A stretch of DNA of 51,452 nucleotides from a virus. The first letter of the stretch is position 1. Each line of letters starts with the position of its first letter. Position numbers and translations under genes: made by a program. The notes beneath the pieces were generated by a model, which saw only the letters and a program-made list of their open reading frames with translations, was not told where the DNA came from and searched no databases. The stretch is from the IMG/VR virus record IMGVR_UViG_3300027123_000006, positions 1 to 51,452 of that record; one strand, given 5' to 3'. Shown piece by piece: positions 1-6,903 of the stretch.

Positions 1-132
1 GAAATTATAGAGGAATTTACTACTTTGATGAAATTTGGTAAAAAATATGGATTAGATTCTTCTTGCCTTTCAAAAGTGTTAAGGGGAAAGTTAAAACAAC
101 ATAAAGGATGGAAAGTTCGTCAAATTTTATGA
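1..132 (+). CDS. C-terminal end of a homing endonuclease (partial)
   Basis: Frame 1 is open from the window edge to a TGA at 130-132 (43 residues). The tail FGKKYGLDSSCLSKVLRGK followed by KQHKGWKV is the helix-turn-helix repeat (NUMOD1/IENR1 type) that binds DNA at the C-terminus of many HNH and GIY-YIG homing endonucleases. The catalytic part lies outside the window, so the nuclease class cannot be told. Family assignment follows from the motif; activity is inferred. Confidence 0.75.
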   Translation, partial: EIIEEFTTLMKFGKKYGLDSSCLSKVLRGKLKQHKGWKVRQIL

Positions 133-160
133 TATAATAATAGGTGTAATTTTAAAATTT
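133..160 (+). promoter_or_regulatory. Probable promoter (-10 TATAAT at 133-138)
   Basis: TATAAT follows directly on the stop codon of the endonuclease fragment and stands 23 bases before the next ATG. No good -35 box is seen, because the upstream bases are coding. It would drive the three-gene unit 161-851. Confidence 0.45.
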
Positions 161-322
161 ATGAAACCTCTTCCACCAAAACACGAACTTGATATTTTTT
201 GGACTGTTGCCACCAGTTCCGCAATTGAAAGTGGCACAAGACCCCACCTAATTTTTGCCCGACTGCTGTATGATGAGTTGTCGGACGAAGAGTTCCCTTA
301 CAAAATTGCTGATTCAAAATGA
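161..322 (+). CDS. Orphan small protein, 53 aa
   Basis: Starts MKPLPPKHELDIFW at the first ATG after the -10 box and ends in an ATGA overlap with the next gene. It is acidic near the end (LSDEEFPYKIADSK). I recognise no domain. Position and tight coupling suggest the first gene of a short operon. Confidence 0.7.
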   Translation: MKPLPPKHELDIFWTVATSSAIESGTRPHLIFARLLYDELSDEEFPYKIADSK

Positions 323-600
323 GTTTTTCTAAGACTGTTTCTGTTGTTGCTGCTCTTGCCAGTATCTTTGCTGCTGGTGCTACTGGTTGGAAACTGGCAG
401 ATTCACAAAAAGAAGTTCCTTTGACTCCATTGGACCAAAAGGTAATGGAACTGGAAAAGAAACTTGAACAAACACAACAACCACAAGTTGCTCCAGAACC
501 TGTAAATCTCCCACAACCTACAGTTCAAACAGTAGCACCACAACCTGCTATACTGCCACCACCTCCACCACCAGTAACTACTACTGAGGTAACACAATGA
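319..600 (+). CDS. Signal/anchor protein with proline-rich tail, 93 aa
   Basis: Residues 5-25 form a hydrophobic alanine-rich stretch (VSVVAALASIFAAGATG) that looks like a signal peptide or one membrane anchor. It is followed by a short charged helix (KVMELEKKLEQ) and a long Pro/Val/Gln-rich tail with PPPPPP. The layout suggests an envelope-anchored protein with an extended periplasm-spanning tail, but no enzyme domain is visible. Both ends are coupled by ATGA overlaps. Confidence 0.75.
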   Translation: MSFSKTVSVVAALASIFAAGATGWKLADSQKEVPLTPLDQKVMELEKKLEQTQQPQVAPEPVNLPQPTVQTVAPQPAILPPPPPPVTTTEVTQ

Positions 601-851
601 AAACTGAAATGAATAAGGACGCATACTACGACTGGATTGCCGAAAATGATTCATATCCAGAACATTCTCATAAGTGGATAGTGGGACTTTATAACAAATA
701 TGAAGGTGTAGAGGGACTTCACCGATACTTTGGAGTTTTTGAAACTCAAAATGAAGCACGAATTTTTGCTTCAAACTATAAGGACAAATATACAAAACCA
801 GGATTTATTTCAAGTGTGCGAGTGTTCCCTTTATGTTCAATTGTTGAATAA
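597..851 (+). CDS. Orphan protein, 84 aa
   Basis: The ATG at 597 overlaps the previous stop. An internal ATG at 609 gives MNKDAYYDWIAEND and could be used instead. The protein is rich in Tyr and Trp and has no known motif. Its stop TAA (849-851) lies in the first AATAAATA of the endonuclease cassette that follows, so that insertion may define the present C-terminus. Confidence 0.7.
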   Translation: MKTEMNKDAYYDWIAENDSYPEHSHKWIVGLYNKYEGVEGLHRYFGVFETQNEARIFASNYKDKYTKPGFISSVRVFPLCSIVE

Positions 852-956
852 ATAATAGTACCTGTTATAGTTCGCACCTTATCAGGTAAAGATTAGAGGG
901 CAGAAATGTCCTCTTTTCTTGTATAAATATTATTGCGAACTGTAACAGAAAGAACT
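847..956 (+). promoter_or_regulatory. Endonuclease cassette leader 1: inverted repeat with terminator and late promoter
   Basis: The left arm (862-876) and right arm (934-948) are 15-base inverted repeats with a single G-U type mismatch. Between them lie a hairpin with a GAAA loop (AGAGGGCA at 895-902, TGTCCTCT at 907-914, then T's) and a T4-type late promoter TATAAATA at 922-929. The right arm ends 8 bases before the ATG of the endonuclease. A read-through RNA would fold the arms together; RNA started at the late promoter would lack the left arm. Confidence 0.75.
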
Positions 957-1742
957 ATGACTGCACAAAGTCCAAGAATTTACATATACAAGATTATCTT
1001 TGAGGAAGTTTTGTATTACTATTATGGTGTTCATAAAGAGAAGAAGTTTAATGAATACTATATGGGTTCTCCTGAAACTCATAAGTGGATGTGGAATTTT
1101 TATACTCCTAAAAAGCAGATACTTCAACTTTTTAACTTCACAGATGAAGGTTGGTTAGAAGCATTAGATATTGAAGAAAGATTAATTAGACCAGTTTTTA
1201 ATACTGATAAATGGTGTCTTAACGAAGCATGTGGTGGAAAGTTTTCTATTGATGTTTCTAGAAAAAATGGACAAAAAACAGGTAAAAAAATGTATGAAGA
1301 AAAAAGAGGTTTGTTTGCCTTAACACCAGAAGAAAGAAGTGAAATAGGAAGAAAAACTTTTGAAAAAGCAATAGGTTGTTTTTCCGTACCTCCAGAAGAA
1401 AGAACAAAACTTTCAAGTAAAGTAGGTAAAAGAAATTGCGAACTTGGTATTGGAGTTGCTGGAAGAAGTAAAGAAAAAATGACTGAAGATGGTAAAAAAG
1501 GTGGTACAAAAACAAAAGAACTTGGAGTAGGAATATTTGCTCTAACTAAAGAGGAAAGAAAAATTATATCTTCTAATGGTGGTAAAATAGGTGGAAGTAA
1601 AGGTGGTAAGAAAGGAGGGAAAACTACAGGTACTCAAAGATGGATGTGTCTTGAGACGGGATATATAACAACACCAGGACCACTTTCAATATATCAAAAG
1701 AAACAAGGTATAGATACTTCCAAACGAGTTAGAGTATCATAA
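957..1742 (+). CDS. Putative homing endonuclease, GIY-YIG-like head with NUMOD3-type repeat tail, 261 aa
   Basis: The ATG at 957 is chosen because it sits 8 bases after the inverted repeat; a TTG at 933 lies inside the repeat. The head carries a degenerate GIY-YIG pattern (YYYG at 21-24, YYMGS at 34-38) and a candidate catalytic Glu at about 73 in ALDIEERLI. From about residue 105 there are about four repeats of the type ELGVGIFALTKEER plus GGKIGG, as in NUMOD3 DNA-binding repeats. The last about 35 residues (RWMCLETGY ... GIDTSKRVRVS) are shared with the endonucleases at 3.3 and 25.6 kb. Its role would be DNA cleavage promoting spread of the cassette. The exact nuclease class is uncertain. 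Confidence 0.75.
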   Translation: MTAQSPRIYIYKIIFEEVLYYYYGVHKEKKFNEYYMGSPETHKWMWNFYTPKKQILQLFNFTDEGWLEALDIEERLIRPVFNTDKWCLNEACGGKFSIDVSRKNGQKTGKKMYEEKRGLFALTPEERSEIGRKTFEKAIGCFSVPPEERTKLSSKVGKRNCELGIGVAGRSKEKMTEDGKKGGTKTKELGVGIFALTKEERKIISSNGGKIGGSKGGKKGGKTTGTQRWMCLETGYITTPGPLSIYQKKQGIDTSKRVRVS

Positions 1743-1822
1743 GGACACTTGAAGAACTGGCACAGGGCATCTCCACAGGTGCCCTTTTTCGTTGTATAAT
1801 GACTTCATAAGCAACCAAACCG
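1743..1822 (+). promoter_or_regulatory. Terminator-promoter punctuation element
   Basis: The unit begins GGACACTTGAAGAACTGGCA, forms a hairpin GGGCA (1765-1769) with TGCCC (1780-1784) followed by TTTTT, and continues into TATAAT at 1795-1800. A -35-like TCCACA (1772-1777) lies 17 bases upstream of it, inside the hairpin loop. The next ATG follows after AAACCG. Confidence 0.7.
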
Positions 1823-2029
1823 ATGACTGACCAACAACAAATCACCGACGCATTTATGAGGGACTTTGAGGAACTCCTGCGTCGTTATAATGCCTCTTTT
1901 GATTTTTATAGTTATGATTGCGACACTCATGCAGAGATTGACTTTGATGGTATCTATGATGAGAATGGAAATCAGGTAAGACCTTACATCAACTTTCAAC
2001 TGCCCAATTACATCAATCCTAACCGATGA
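1823..2029 (+). CDS. Orphan acidic protein, 68 aa
   Basis: First gene after the punctuation promoter; starts ATGACTGAC. The sequence has an N-terminal helix (FMRDFEELLRRYNA) and a Tyr/Asp-rich second half (FYSYDCDTHAEIDFDGIYDENG). No domain recognised. Its stop overlaps the ATG of the next gene. Confidence 0.75.
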   Translation: MTDQQQITDAFMRDFEELLRRYNASFDFYSYDCDTHAEIDFDGIYDENGNQVRPYINFQLPNYINPNR

Positions 2030-2328
2030 CTGAACTTACTCCTGAAGCACAAGCAGTTGTAGATGCCTTCTATCGTGAATTGCCCCCAAACTATCAGCAA
2101 GGAGGTATTACTGCTGCTCTCCGTGCTGCTATTGATAGTGTAGTTCCTGAAGAAGCAGAAGCATATAAACGGGGAGTAAAAATCCACGAACAAATGGAAG
2201 AATACTTGAAAACTCATTCTTTTGAGGTTTATACAGAAGGAGAAACAAAGTTATATGAAAGTGGTTTAGAGTATTCTCAACCTGATTATATTTTTGATGG
2301 ACAGGGGATGTATTATCAGGACACTTGA
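2026..2328 (+). CDS. Orphan protein, 100 aa
   Basis: Starts MTELTPEAQAVVDAFYREL, reminiscent of the later MTERA...ADELEAL family (for example 7412), including AALRAAIDSVV as a counterpart of AAIREI. The C-terminal half is Tyr-rich. The last codons and stop are written by the punctuation motif CAGGACACTTGA, so the element contributes QDT to the protein. Confidence 0.75.
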   Translation: MTELTPEAQAVVDAFYRELPPNYQQGGITAALRAAIDSVVPEEAEAYKRGVKIHEQMEEYLKTHSFEVYTEGETKLYESGLEYSQPDYIFDGQGMYYQDT

Positions 2329-2400
2329 AGAACTGGCACAGGGCATCTCCACAGGTGCCCTTTTTGCACTATAATACTCTCATACACAAAGGAACTCCAA
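2316..2400 (+). promoter_or_regulatory. Terminator-promoter punctuation element
   Basis: Same design as at 1743: the GGGCATC/GGTGCCC hairpin with a T run, -35-like TCCACA and TATAAT at 2370-2375, spacing 16. It is followed by ACTCTCATACACAAAGGAAC. The leader down to the ATG is nearly identical to that at 36.3 kb, where a paralogue of the downstream gene lies. Confidence 0.7.
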
Positions 2401-2685
2401 ATGCTTGATGCCTTTACTGATTATCCTATTCCATCTTATGGTGATGTTGCGGGAGAAAAAGCACCTATTCGTAAGGCAACAATCCTGACTTATGATAGAA
2501 ATAAGTATTGTGATGTTCTTGTTTATCAAGTAGATGAATATGGTGATTTGAGAGGAACTGTTGTGAATTTCAAGCAGTTCTATCTCTATAAAAATGAAGC
2601 ACGACTTGATGATGGTATTCAATTTACATATGAAGAACTAAAAACTCTTCCTTGGACTGAAATAAGTTCTCCTCGTTACATTTGA
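2401..2685 (+). CDS. Conserved small phage protein (MLDAFTDYPI family, copy 1), 94 aa
   Basis: Starts MLDAFTDYPI after an AAGGAAC leader. The core NKYCDVLVY, DLRG, NFKQFYLYKNEARLDDG and EELKTLPW is shared with the gene at 36339; I estimate about 70% identity. The conserved hydrophobic beta-type core suggests a folded single domain of unknown function. It is a single-gene unit, followed by a weak promoter. Confidence 0.85.
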   Translation: MLDAFTDYPIPSYGDVAGEKAPIRKATILTYDRNKYCDVLVYQVDEYGDLRGTVVNFKQFYLYKNEARLDDGIQFTYEELKTLPWTEISSPRYI

Positions 2686-2712
2686 CATAATACTCTCATA
2701 GACAACAAACCG
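2686..2712 (+). promoter_or_regulatory. Minimal promoter copy without terminator
   Basis: CATAATACTCTCATAGAC (CATAAT at 2686-2691) repeats the start-site region of the punctuation elements, but without the hairpin. It probably adds transcription for 2713-3230. Confidence 0.4.
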
Positions 2713-2973
2713 ATGACCGACTTCTACAGACTTATTCCTGGAACTGAAATTCTTCATAGCACCACTGATGTTTATGAACTCACTGATGAAGCAGAAGGTG
2801 TAACTCATACTGCAAAACTTCAAGCAGATAATGGTGGGGTGTATATTGAATACACTGAAAAGAACCACGATTCAACAACTAAAAGTATCACCGAATGTGT
2901 GTCTATTGGGAACAAACAACTTGCGATCGTAGTTGCTCGTCGTATTCTTGAACTTTATGGAGAACTAAAATGA
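2713..2973 (+). CDS. Orphan protein, 86 aa
   Basis: Starts ATGACCGAC (MTDFYRLIPGTEIL). The middle has alternating polar/hydrophobic strands (VYIEYTEKNH) and the end a helix (LAIVVARRILELYGELK). It contains the only GATC in the first 22 kb (about 2927), within GCGATCGT, one base off the cyanobacterial HIP1 octamer. Function unknown. Its stop overlaps the next ATG. Confidence 0.75.
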   Translation: MTDFYRLIPGTEILHSTTDVYELTDEAEGVTHTAKLQADNGGVYIEYTEKNHDSTTKSITECVSIGNKQLAIVVARRILELYGELK

Positions 2974-3230
2974 ACTATGAAACCGAAATCATAGATGGAC
3001 GCAAAGCAGTGGTCCGTCATTTCTTCAAACCACACGAAATCCAAGTTGGTTCTCGTTGGGCACGGGCAGATGGTTCCAAAGGTTATGTGACTGTTGAAGG
3101 TCTCAATTCTTATGGGAGCACAGACCCTTGTTATGAAGTTGTGTATTCTTGGGAAGAAAATGGTGTGAAGAAAATCTGGCAAAAAGAAACTTTTAGTTTT
3201 CAGTGTCGTTATTGTTTGATTGTAGAATGA
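2970..3230 (+). CDS. Orphan small-barrel-like protein, 86 aa
   Basis: The segment FFKPHEIQVGSRWARADGS plus a run of short strands resembles the small beta-barrel pattern of GxxWxxxxG proteins, as does the gene at 5592 (IPIGSKWKHKNSND). No catalytic motif. Its TGA lies a few bases before the second endonuclease cassette. Confidence 0.7.
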   Translation: MNYETEIIDGRKAVVRHFFKPHEIQVGSRWARADGSKGYVTVEGLNSYGSTDPCYEVVYSWEENGVKKIWQKETFSFQCRYCLIVE

Positions 3231-3234
3231 CTAA

Positions 3235-3325
3235 ATAACAATACCTGTAAGTCGCATTATAGGTGGAAGAGGTGCTTTCGGGCACCTTTTCTTGTATAAA
3301 TAGTATTGCGACTTACAGAGTAGAA
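3235..3325 (+). promoter_or_regulatory. Endonuclease cassette leader 2: inverted repeat with terminator and late promoter
   Basis: Perfect 12-base arms CTGTAAGTCGCA (3245-3256) and TGCGACTTACAG (3307-3318) enclose the hairpin AGGTGC/GCACCT (3270-3287) with TTTT and a TATAAATA late promoter at 3295-3302. The arms differ in sequence from cassette 1, yet each pairs with its own partner. Confidence 0.78.
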
Positions 3326-4090
3326 ATGAACTATCTAAAAGTTTATTGTAATCTCATCAGGAAAGCAGAGAACAGAACTCCACCTGATGGATATACAGAA
3401 AAACACCACATCTTTCCAGTAAGTATTTACGGAAAGAATAATAGAGTTGTAGTTCTTACTTCAAGAGAACATTATGTTGCTCACGCACTACTTGAAAAAA
3501 TATGTATAGTGAGATATGGTGTTCATCATTATAAAACTCACAAAATGACTAATGCTCATATGAGAATGAAAAATAACAAAAGATATTACAATTCTTATCT
3601 TTATGAAAAATGTAGAAATAGATTTAGTGAGATAATTACTGAAAAAAATAAAGGGAGAGTTCATTCAATAGAAACCAGAGAAAAGATGGGTAATATTAGT
3701 GAAGATGTTAGAATTTTGAGACAAAATATTGGAAAAGAAGTTGGAAATAAATTTGTAGAATTGAAAGTCGGTATTCACAATTTTACAAAAGAAGAAAGAG
3801 TTGAAGTTGCTAAAATGGGTGGAAATAAGTGTAAAGAACTTGGTAAAGGTATTCATAGTAGGACAGAAGATGAGAAATCAAAAGATGGTAAAATGGGTGG
3901 TAAAAAAACCTATGAACTAAAAATCGGTGCCTTTTCTATACCAAAAGAAGAAAGGTTAAAAATTATTCAAAAAGTAAATTCTCAAAGATGGATGTGTCTT
4001 GAAACAGGTTATATTAGTAATGCTGGTGCTCTTTCAACATATCAAAAAAAGAGAGATATAGACACTTCTAAAAGAAAACGAATATCATAG
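3326..4090 (+). CDS. HNH homing endonuclease with NUMOD3-type repeat tail, 254 aa
   Basis: The ATG at 3326 is the first start after the inverted repeat. The HNH core is at the N-terminus: EKHHIFP (residues 25-31), Asn at 38-39, then REHYVAHALL with His 49 and His 53. This His-Asn-His layout coordinates the metal that cuts DNA. It is followed by about three repeats (ELKVGIHNFTKEER, ELGKGIHSRTEDEK, ELKIGAFSIPKEER) and the shared end QRWMCLETGYIS ... IDTSKRKRIS. The same tail is joined to other nuclease heads at 957 and 25635. Confidence 0.85.
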   Translation: MNYLKVYCNLIRKAENRTPPDGYTEKHHIFPVSIYGKNNRVVVLTSREHYVAHALLEKICIVRYGVHHYKTHKMTNAHMRMKNNKRYYNSYLYEKCRNRFSEIITEKNKGRVHSIETREKMGNISEDVRILRQNIGKEVGNKFVELKVGIHNFTKEERVEVAKMGGNKCKELGKGIHSRTEDEKSKDGKMGGKKTYELKIGAFSIPKEERLKIIQKVNSQRWMCLETGYISNAGALSTYQKKRDIDTSKRKRIS

Positions 4091-4193
4091 GGACACTTTC
4101 CAAACCGTCACAGGGACACTTTCCAAACCGTCACAGGGGCACTTGAAAACAGGTGCCCTTTGTCGTATAATAACCTTATAAGAAACCAAACCG
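4088..4193 (+). promoter_or_regulatory. Punctuation element with tandem duplication
   Basis: The unit GGGACACTTTCCAAACCGTCACA occurs twice in tandem (about 4091-4137). It is followed by a GGGGCAC...GTGCCC hairpin (about 4136-4161) with a short T run and GTATAATAACC. The promoter reads into 4194. The tandem copy is unique to this element. Confidence 0.65.
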
Positions 4194-4376
4194 ATGTCTC
4201 TCAATTATTTGTGTCTTGTTGATGGTGTCGTAGAATACGGCAGCACAGACCTCAACCAATTCAATCATTACCGTATGGTGTATGCCGAAGAACACCAAGA
4301 TGCTGATGTTCAGTATCTCACTCTGACTGATGAAGAGTATGATGAACTATTTCCTGTGGAGGAGGGTGATTACTAA
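4194..4376 (+). CDS. Orphan acidic protein, 60 aa
   Basis: Starts MSLNYLCLVDGVVEYGSTDL after AAACCG. The acidic C-terminus (LTDEEYDELFPVEEGDY) is typical of many orphans here. Begins a long co-transcribed run to 6823. Confidence 0.75.
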   Translation: MSLNYLCLVDGVVEYGSTDLNQFNHYRMVYAEEHQDADVQYLTLTDEEYDELFPVEEGDY

Positions 4377-4555
4377 TGACTGTTGCTGAATGGATTGAGA
4401 AACTCAAAGAGTTTCCACAAGACAAAGAAGTAAAAATCACAGATGGGCATAAGTATCACTTTTACGAAGGTGATTTTGACTTCCAACTCTTTGAGGATGT
4501 AGATGGTTCTACCTTTGTAGATATTGGTATTGGTGGATTTGAGGTAGAAGAATGA
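4376..4555 (+). CDS. MTVAEWIEKLKEFPQD family protein (copy 1), 59 aa
   Basis: The TAATG overlap with the previous gene fixes the start. The N-terminus MTVAEWIEKLKEFPQDKEV is shared with 5361 and matches a family common in phages, in which a helix followed by P-x-D-x-x-V precedes an Asp/Gly-rich strand. Function unknown. Confidence 0.8.
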   Translation: MTVAEWIEKLKEFPQDKEVKITDGHKYHFYEGDFDFQLFEDVDGSTFVDIGIGGFEVEE

Positions 4556-4728
4556 TTGAAGCAATTGAAGTCGCACTTTATCATGGAAACATTCTCTGTG
4601 CCTTTTCTACCCGTGATGAGTGTAAAACCTTCATCAAAGAAAAACACCCTGATATTGACCCATTTGATATTCAACTAAAAACTCAATACATTAGTGATTA
4701 CAAACCTTCTGGATACTTTGACCGATGA
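4552..4728 (+). CDS. Orphan protein, 58 aa
   Basis: ATGA overlap with 4376-4555 sets the start (MIEAIEVALYHGNILCAF). TRDECKTFIKEKHPDID is a helical segment. No match recognised. Confidence 0.72.
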   Translation: MIEAIEVALYHGNILCAFSTRDECKTFIKEKHPDIDPFDIQLKTQYISDYKPSGYFDR

Positions 4729-4880
4729 AATACTTTTTTCAAGATTACCTTGCTATGCCTCTTAGCATTCTATTGTTTCTTCTGATTGCTCCAACTGTAA
4801 TGCTTGGTGGAGTTATATTTGCCACACATATTCTTGGAGTTCTTCCTGATACTGGTATTTGCCAAAAGGTGGAGAAATGA
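4725..4880 (+). CDS. Single-pass membrane microprotein, 51 aa
   Basis: Residues about 10-40 are strongly hydrophobic (AMPLSILLFLLIAPTVMLGG, then VIFATHILGVL), giving one long or two short membrane helices. Overlaps both neighbours by ATGA. Probably acts in the host membrane; role unknown. Confidence 0.75.
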   Translation: MKYFFQDYLAMPLSILLFLLIAPTVMLGGVIFATHILGVLPDTGICQKVEK

Positions 4881-5107
4881 AACCTTATCTTTTGATTGCG
4901 GGGGACAACTATTACCCTTCTGCTTATACTGGTGATTGGATTGCTTGTTATGAAACTAAAGAGGAAGCACAAGAAAAATGGGAGGAAATATCATCAAAAT
5001 CAAAGTATAGATATGACTGGTATGAAATCGTTGATTTGAGAAAGTGGATGGAAGATACTACATTTGATACTTTTGGAACTACTGGACTTATTGGAGACCC
5101 ACAGTGA
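4877..5107 (+). CDS. Orphan protein, 76 aa
   Basis: The ATG at 4877 overlaps the previous TGA; a TTG 18 bases upstream is less likely. MKPYLLIAGDNYYPSAYTGD and YETKEEAQEKWEEI suggest a short alpha/beta fold. The C-terminus TTGLIGDPQ reappears on the unrelated protein at 9597 (TGLVGDPQ), evidence of junction shuffling. Confidence 0.75.
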   Translation: MKPYLLIAGDNYYPSAYTGDWIACYETKEEAQEKWEEISSKSKYRYDWYEIVDLRKWMEDTTFDTFGTTGLIGDPQ

Positions 5108-5364
5108 AATTTTTTCAATATGACAAAAAAGTTTGGGATGATGGGGATACTGACCACACCTGGCAGTTTGGCATCATCAAAAATCTTTCATTACTTTGGG
5201 TGAATTATGAGAACCCCAGTAGGTTAGTTCATAGTAATGGTGGATTACACATCATGCTCTCATTTCTTACTTCTTCTTCTTTTCTTGGAGTAGATTTTCA
5301 AGTTGGTAAGGTTGGTTTGAGTTTTAACTTTTTCACAGAATACTTTGAGGGGTGGCAAGAATGA
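5104..5364 (+). CDS. Orphan protein, 86 aa (GTG start)
   Basis: The start is GTG in a GTGA overlap with the stop of the previous gene, as also at 9597 after the same GACCCACA sequence. Aromatic-rich (MKFFQYDKKVWDDGD ... FNFFTEYFEGWQE). No domain recognised. Confidence 0.7.
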   Translation: MKFFQYDKKVWDDGDTDHTWQFGIIKNLSLLWVNYENPSRLVHSNGGLHIMLSFLTSSSFLGVDFQVGKVGLSFNFFTEYFEGWQE

Positions 5365-5588
5365 CTGTTGCTGAATTGATTGAAAAACTTAAAGAGTATC
5401 CACAAGATTTGAGAGTGGTTGTTCGTGGTTATGAGGGTGGAGTAGATGATGTTAGTCATTTTGAAGAACTTGAAATCTTACTGGACTATCATGATGCTTG
5501 GTATTATGGAAAACACGAAGAGGTATTTTCTTGGACCAAGGATACAACTCACGAAAAAGTTCCAGCACTTAAACTTTGTGGAGAATGA
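5361..5588 (+). CDS. MTVAELIEKLKEYPQD family protein (copy 2), 75 aa
   Basis: The ATG at 5361 overlaps the previous stop. MTVAELIEKLKEYPQDLRVVV and GYEGGVDDV match the widespread phage family also seen at 4376; this copy carries a longer Tyr/Trp-containing C-terminus. Function unknown. Confidence 0.82.
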   Translation: MTVAELIEKLKEYPQDLRVVVRGYEGGVDDVSHFEELEILLDYHDAWYYGKHEEVFSWTKDTTHEKVPALKLCGE

Positions 5589-5591
5589 AGA

Positions 5592-5774
5592 ATGACTGAA
5601 ATACCAATAGGTTCTAAATGGAAACATAAGAACTCTAATGATGTTTATGTTGTAATGGAGCAGTATTCTCATAGAGTTGTTCTTCAACACGAACTTACTG
5701 GAACAAGTATCAAACTCACAGTAGGACATCTAAATCCAGATGGTTTTGCTGATTATGAAAGGATAGAAGAATGA
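5592..5774 (+). CDS. Small beta-barrel-like protein, 60 aa
   Basis: MTEIPIGSKWKHKNSNDVYVV followed by VVLQHELTGTSIKLTVGHL reads as five short strands, typical of small SH3-like barrels with an initial GSxW. Starts ATGACTGAA. No activity can be assigned. Confidence 0.75.
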   Translation: MTEIPIGSKWKHKNSNDVYVVMEQYSHRVVLQHELTGTSIKLTVGHLNPDGFADYERIEE

Positions 5775-5995
5775 CTGAAAGAACACCTATACAAATCTCT
5801 GGAAATAGAGCATTATGTGCCGATGGAACTCTGTGGATGTGGAGTGATGGAGATTTTATGTGTGGAACACCTTCTGGATGGGTAAAACTTCCTCCTATTC
5901 CTACCGACGAACAATATGAAATTTTGACAAAAGACAGGGTTGAAAAAGAAAGAGAATGGATAAAAAAAGTAACTGAAAAAGGTGGGGGGAATTAA
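5771..5995 (+). CDS. Orphan protein, 74 aa
   Basis: ATGA-coupled; begins MTERTPIQISGNRALCADGT. A WMWSDGDFMCG loop is followed by a charged helix (KDRVEKEREWIKKVTEKGG). Unknown function. Confidence 0.75.
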   Translation: MTERTPIQISGNRALCADGTLWMWSDGDFMCGTPSGWVKLPPIPTDEQYEILTKDRVEKEREWIKKVTEKGGGN

Positions 5996-5998
5996 AAA

Positions 5999-6175
5999 AT
6001 GACTTGTCATATTTCCTGCTATAATCAGGAGACCAGAGAACTGGAACACTTCAAAGTTCCTAAATCAGTTTATGTTTATGTTATTCAGTTAGAATGTGAA
6101 ATCAAGTATGGACGGGGTGGTGTTCAAAAACTTTATCCCGGTAGATTTAATGGTAAATTTTTTGATGAGAAATGA
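5999..6175 (+). CDS. Orphan protein, 58 aa
   Basis: Short gap after the previous gene; MTCHISCYNQETRELEHFK then VYVYVIQLECEIKYG and LYPGRFNGKFFDEK. The small basic C-terminal loop and strands suggest a compact fold. No match recognised. Confidence 0.7.
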   Translation: MTCHISCYNQETRELEHFKVPKSVYVYVIQLECEIKYGRGGVQKLYPGRFNGKFFDEK

Positions 6176-6178
6176 ATA

Positions 6179-6445
6179 ATGTTCAACTTCAAAGAGGACT
6201 GGGAAGAACCAACTAAAAAAGCAATTCAACAAATCATCTCATATAAGGGATACATTCCATCCAAAGACCTCAACGAGTATCAGTATCAAACCTATCTCAA
6301 AGTAGCATCACCCTACGAACTGGAAAAGGACATTATCTTTGAAGAAACGATGCGTAAAGTAAATGAGGAATGTAAAACCTCTTTTGACGCAGAAGACCCT
6401 TCTACTTGCAACTATTCTTACTCACGAATGATGAGGTACTTATGA
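6179..6445 (+). CDS. Orphan protein, 88 aa
   Basis: MFNFKEDWEEPTKKAIQQII and a helical middle (YQYQTYLKVASPYELEKDII), largely helical. The 3' end overlaps the ATG of the next gene. Confidence 0.72.
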   Translation: MFNFKEDWEEPTKKAIQQIISYKGYIPSKDLNEYQYQTYLKVASPYELEKDIIFEETMRKVNEECKTSFDAEDPSTCNYSYSRMMRYL

Positions 6446-6657
6446 CTGACGAACAAATTCTTGAACTTGTAAGATTTCACTTTCAAGAGGGTGGATTGAG
6501 AGACGATGGTAGTTGTTCTGAATATTTCGGAACTCCCGAAGATTTTATTGAGTTTGCCCAAGCAATTTATGAAATGGGTAATGAAAATGGTTGGGAAAGT
6601 CACCAAGAAAGTGTATCCCTGAACTCCTCTTATCCTACTGATTATAACTATGACTAA
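6442..6657 (+). CDS. MTDEQILELV family protein (copy 1), 71 aa
   Basis: Starts MTDEQILELVRFHF. The conserved pattern is EDFIEFAQAIYEMGNENGWES. Paralogues lie at 7994, 9597 and 15127. The closest is 9597, sharing IYE(M/I)GNENGWES and YLNSSYPT; the two then diverge in their last residues. A similar helical family is common in cyanophages; function unknown. Confidence 0.82.
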   Translation: MTDEQILELVRFHFQEGGLRDDGSCSEYFGTPEDFIEFAQAIYEMGNENGWESHQESVSLNSSYPTDYNYD

Positions 6658-6823
6658 ACTACTCAAATACATCAAATCTCTAAAAACAATCTATGTTCCT
6701 TCACTTTGGTTTGGTGTTCTGTTAGTTGCTTTGTTCTTTCCACAGTATGTTTTGTGGTTTATGTTTGGAACTGCTTGGGGAGTATTGTGGATGATTGCTT
6801 ACAATTGGTTTCACGACAAATAA
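6650..6823 (+). CDS. Membrane microprotein, 57 aa
   Basis: Basic N-terminus (MTKLLKYIKSLKTIY) and two hydrophobic segments (LWFGVLLVALFFP, VLWFMFGTAWGVLWMIAY) fit a small two-helix membrane protein. Last gene before a terminator, so it ends the 4194-6823 unit. Confidence 0.78.
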   Translation: MTKLLKYIKSLKTIYVPSLWFGVLLVALFFPQYVLWFMFGTAWGVLWMIAYNWFHDK

Positions 6824-6903
6824 GGACACTTCCCAAACTGACCACTGACCTTACCACAGACCTTGTGGATGCCCTATAATACTCTCATAGACACAAAGAC
6901 ATT
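6822..6903 (+). promoter_or_regulatory. Punctuation promoter
   Basis: AAGGACACTTCCCAAACTGA leads into ACCACA, 16 bases, and TATAAT at 6875-6880, then ACTCTCATAGACAC. The hairpin here is CCACAGACCTTGTGG, just ahead of GATGCCC. Confidence 0.65.

Noticed and set aside
403-795. 130-codon open frame on the minus strand
   Set aside because: It lies opposite two well-formed plus-strand genes, is low-complexity and rich in Cys/Leu/Trp from antisense codons, and has no promoter or Shine-Dalgarno site.
933-956. TTG start giving MRTVTERT ahead of the first endonuclease
   Set aside because: These codons are the right arm of the inverted repeat; ATG 957 fits the other cassettes.
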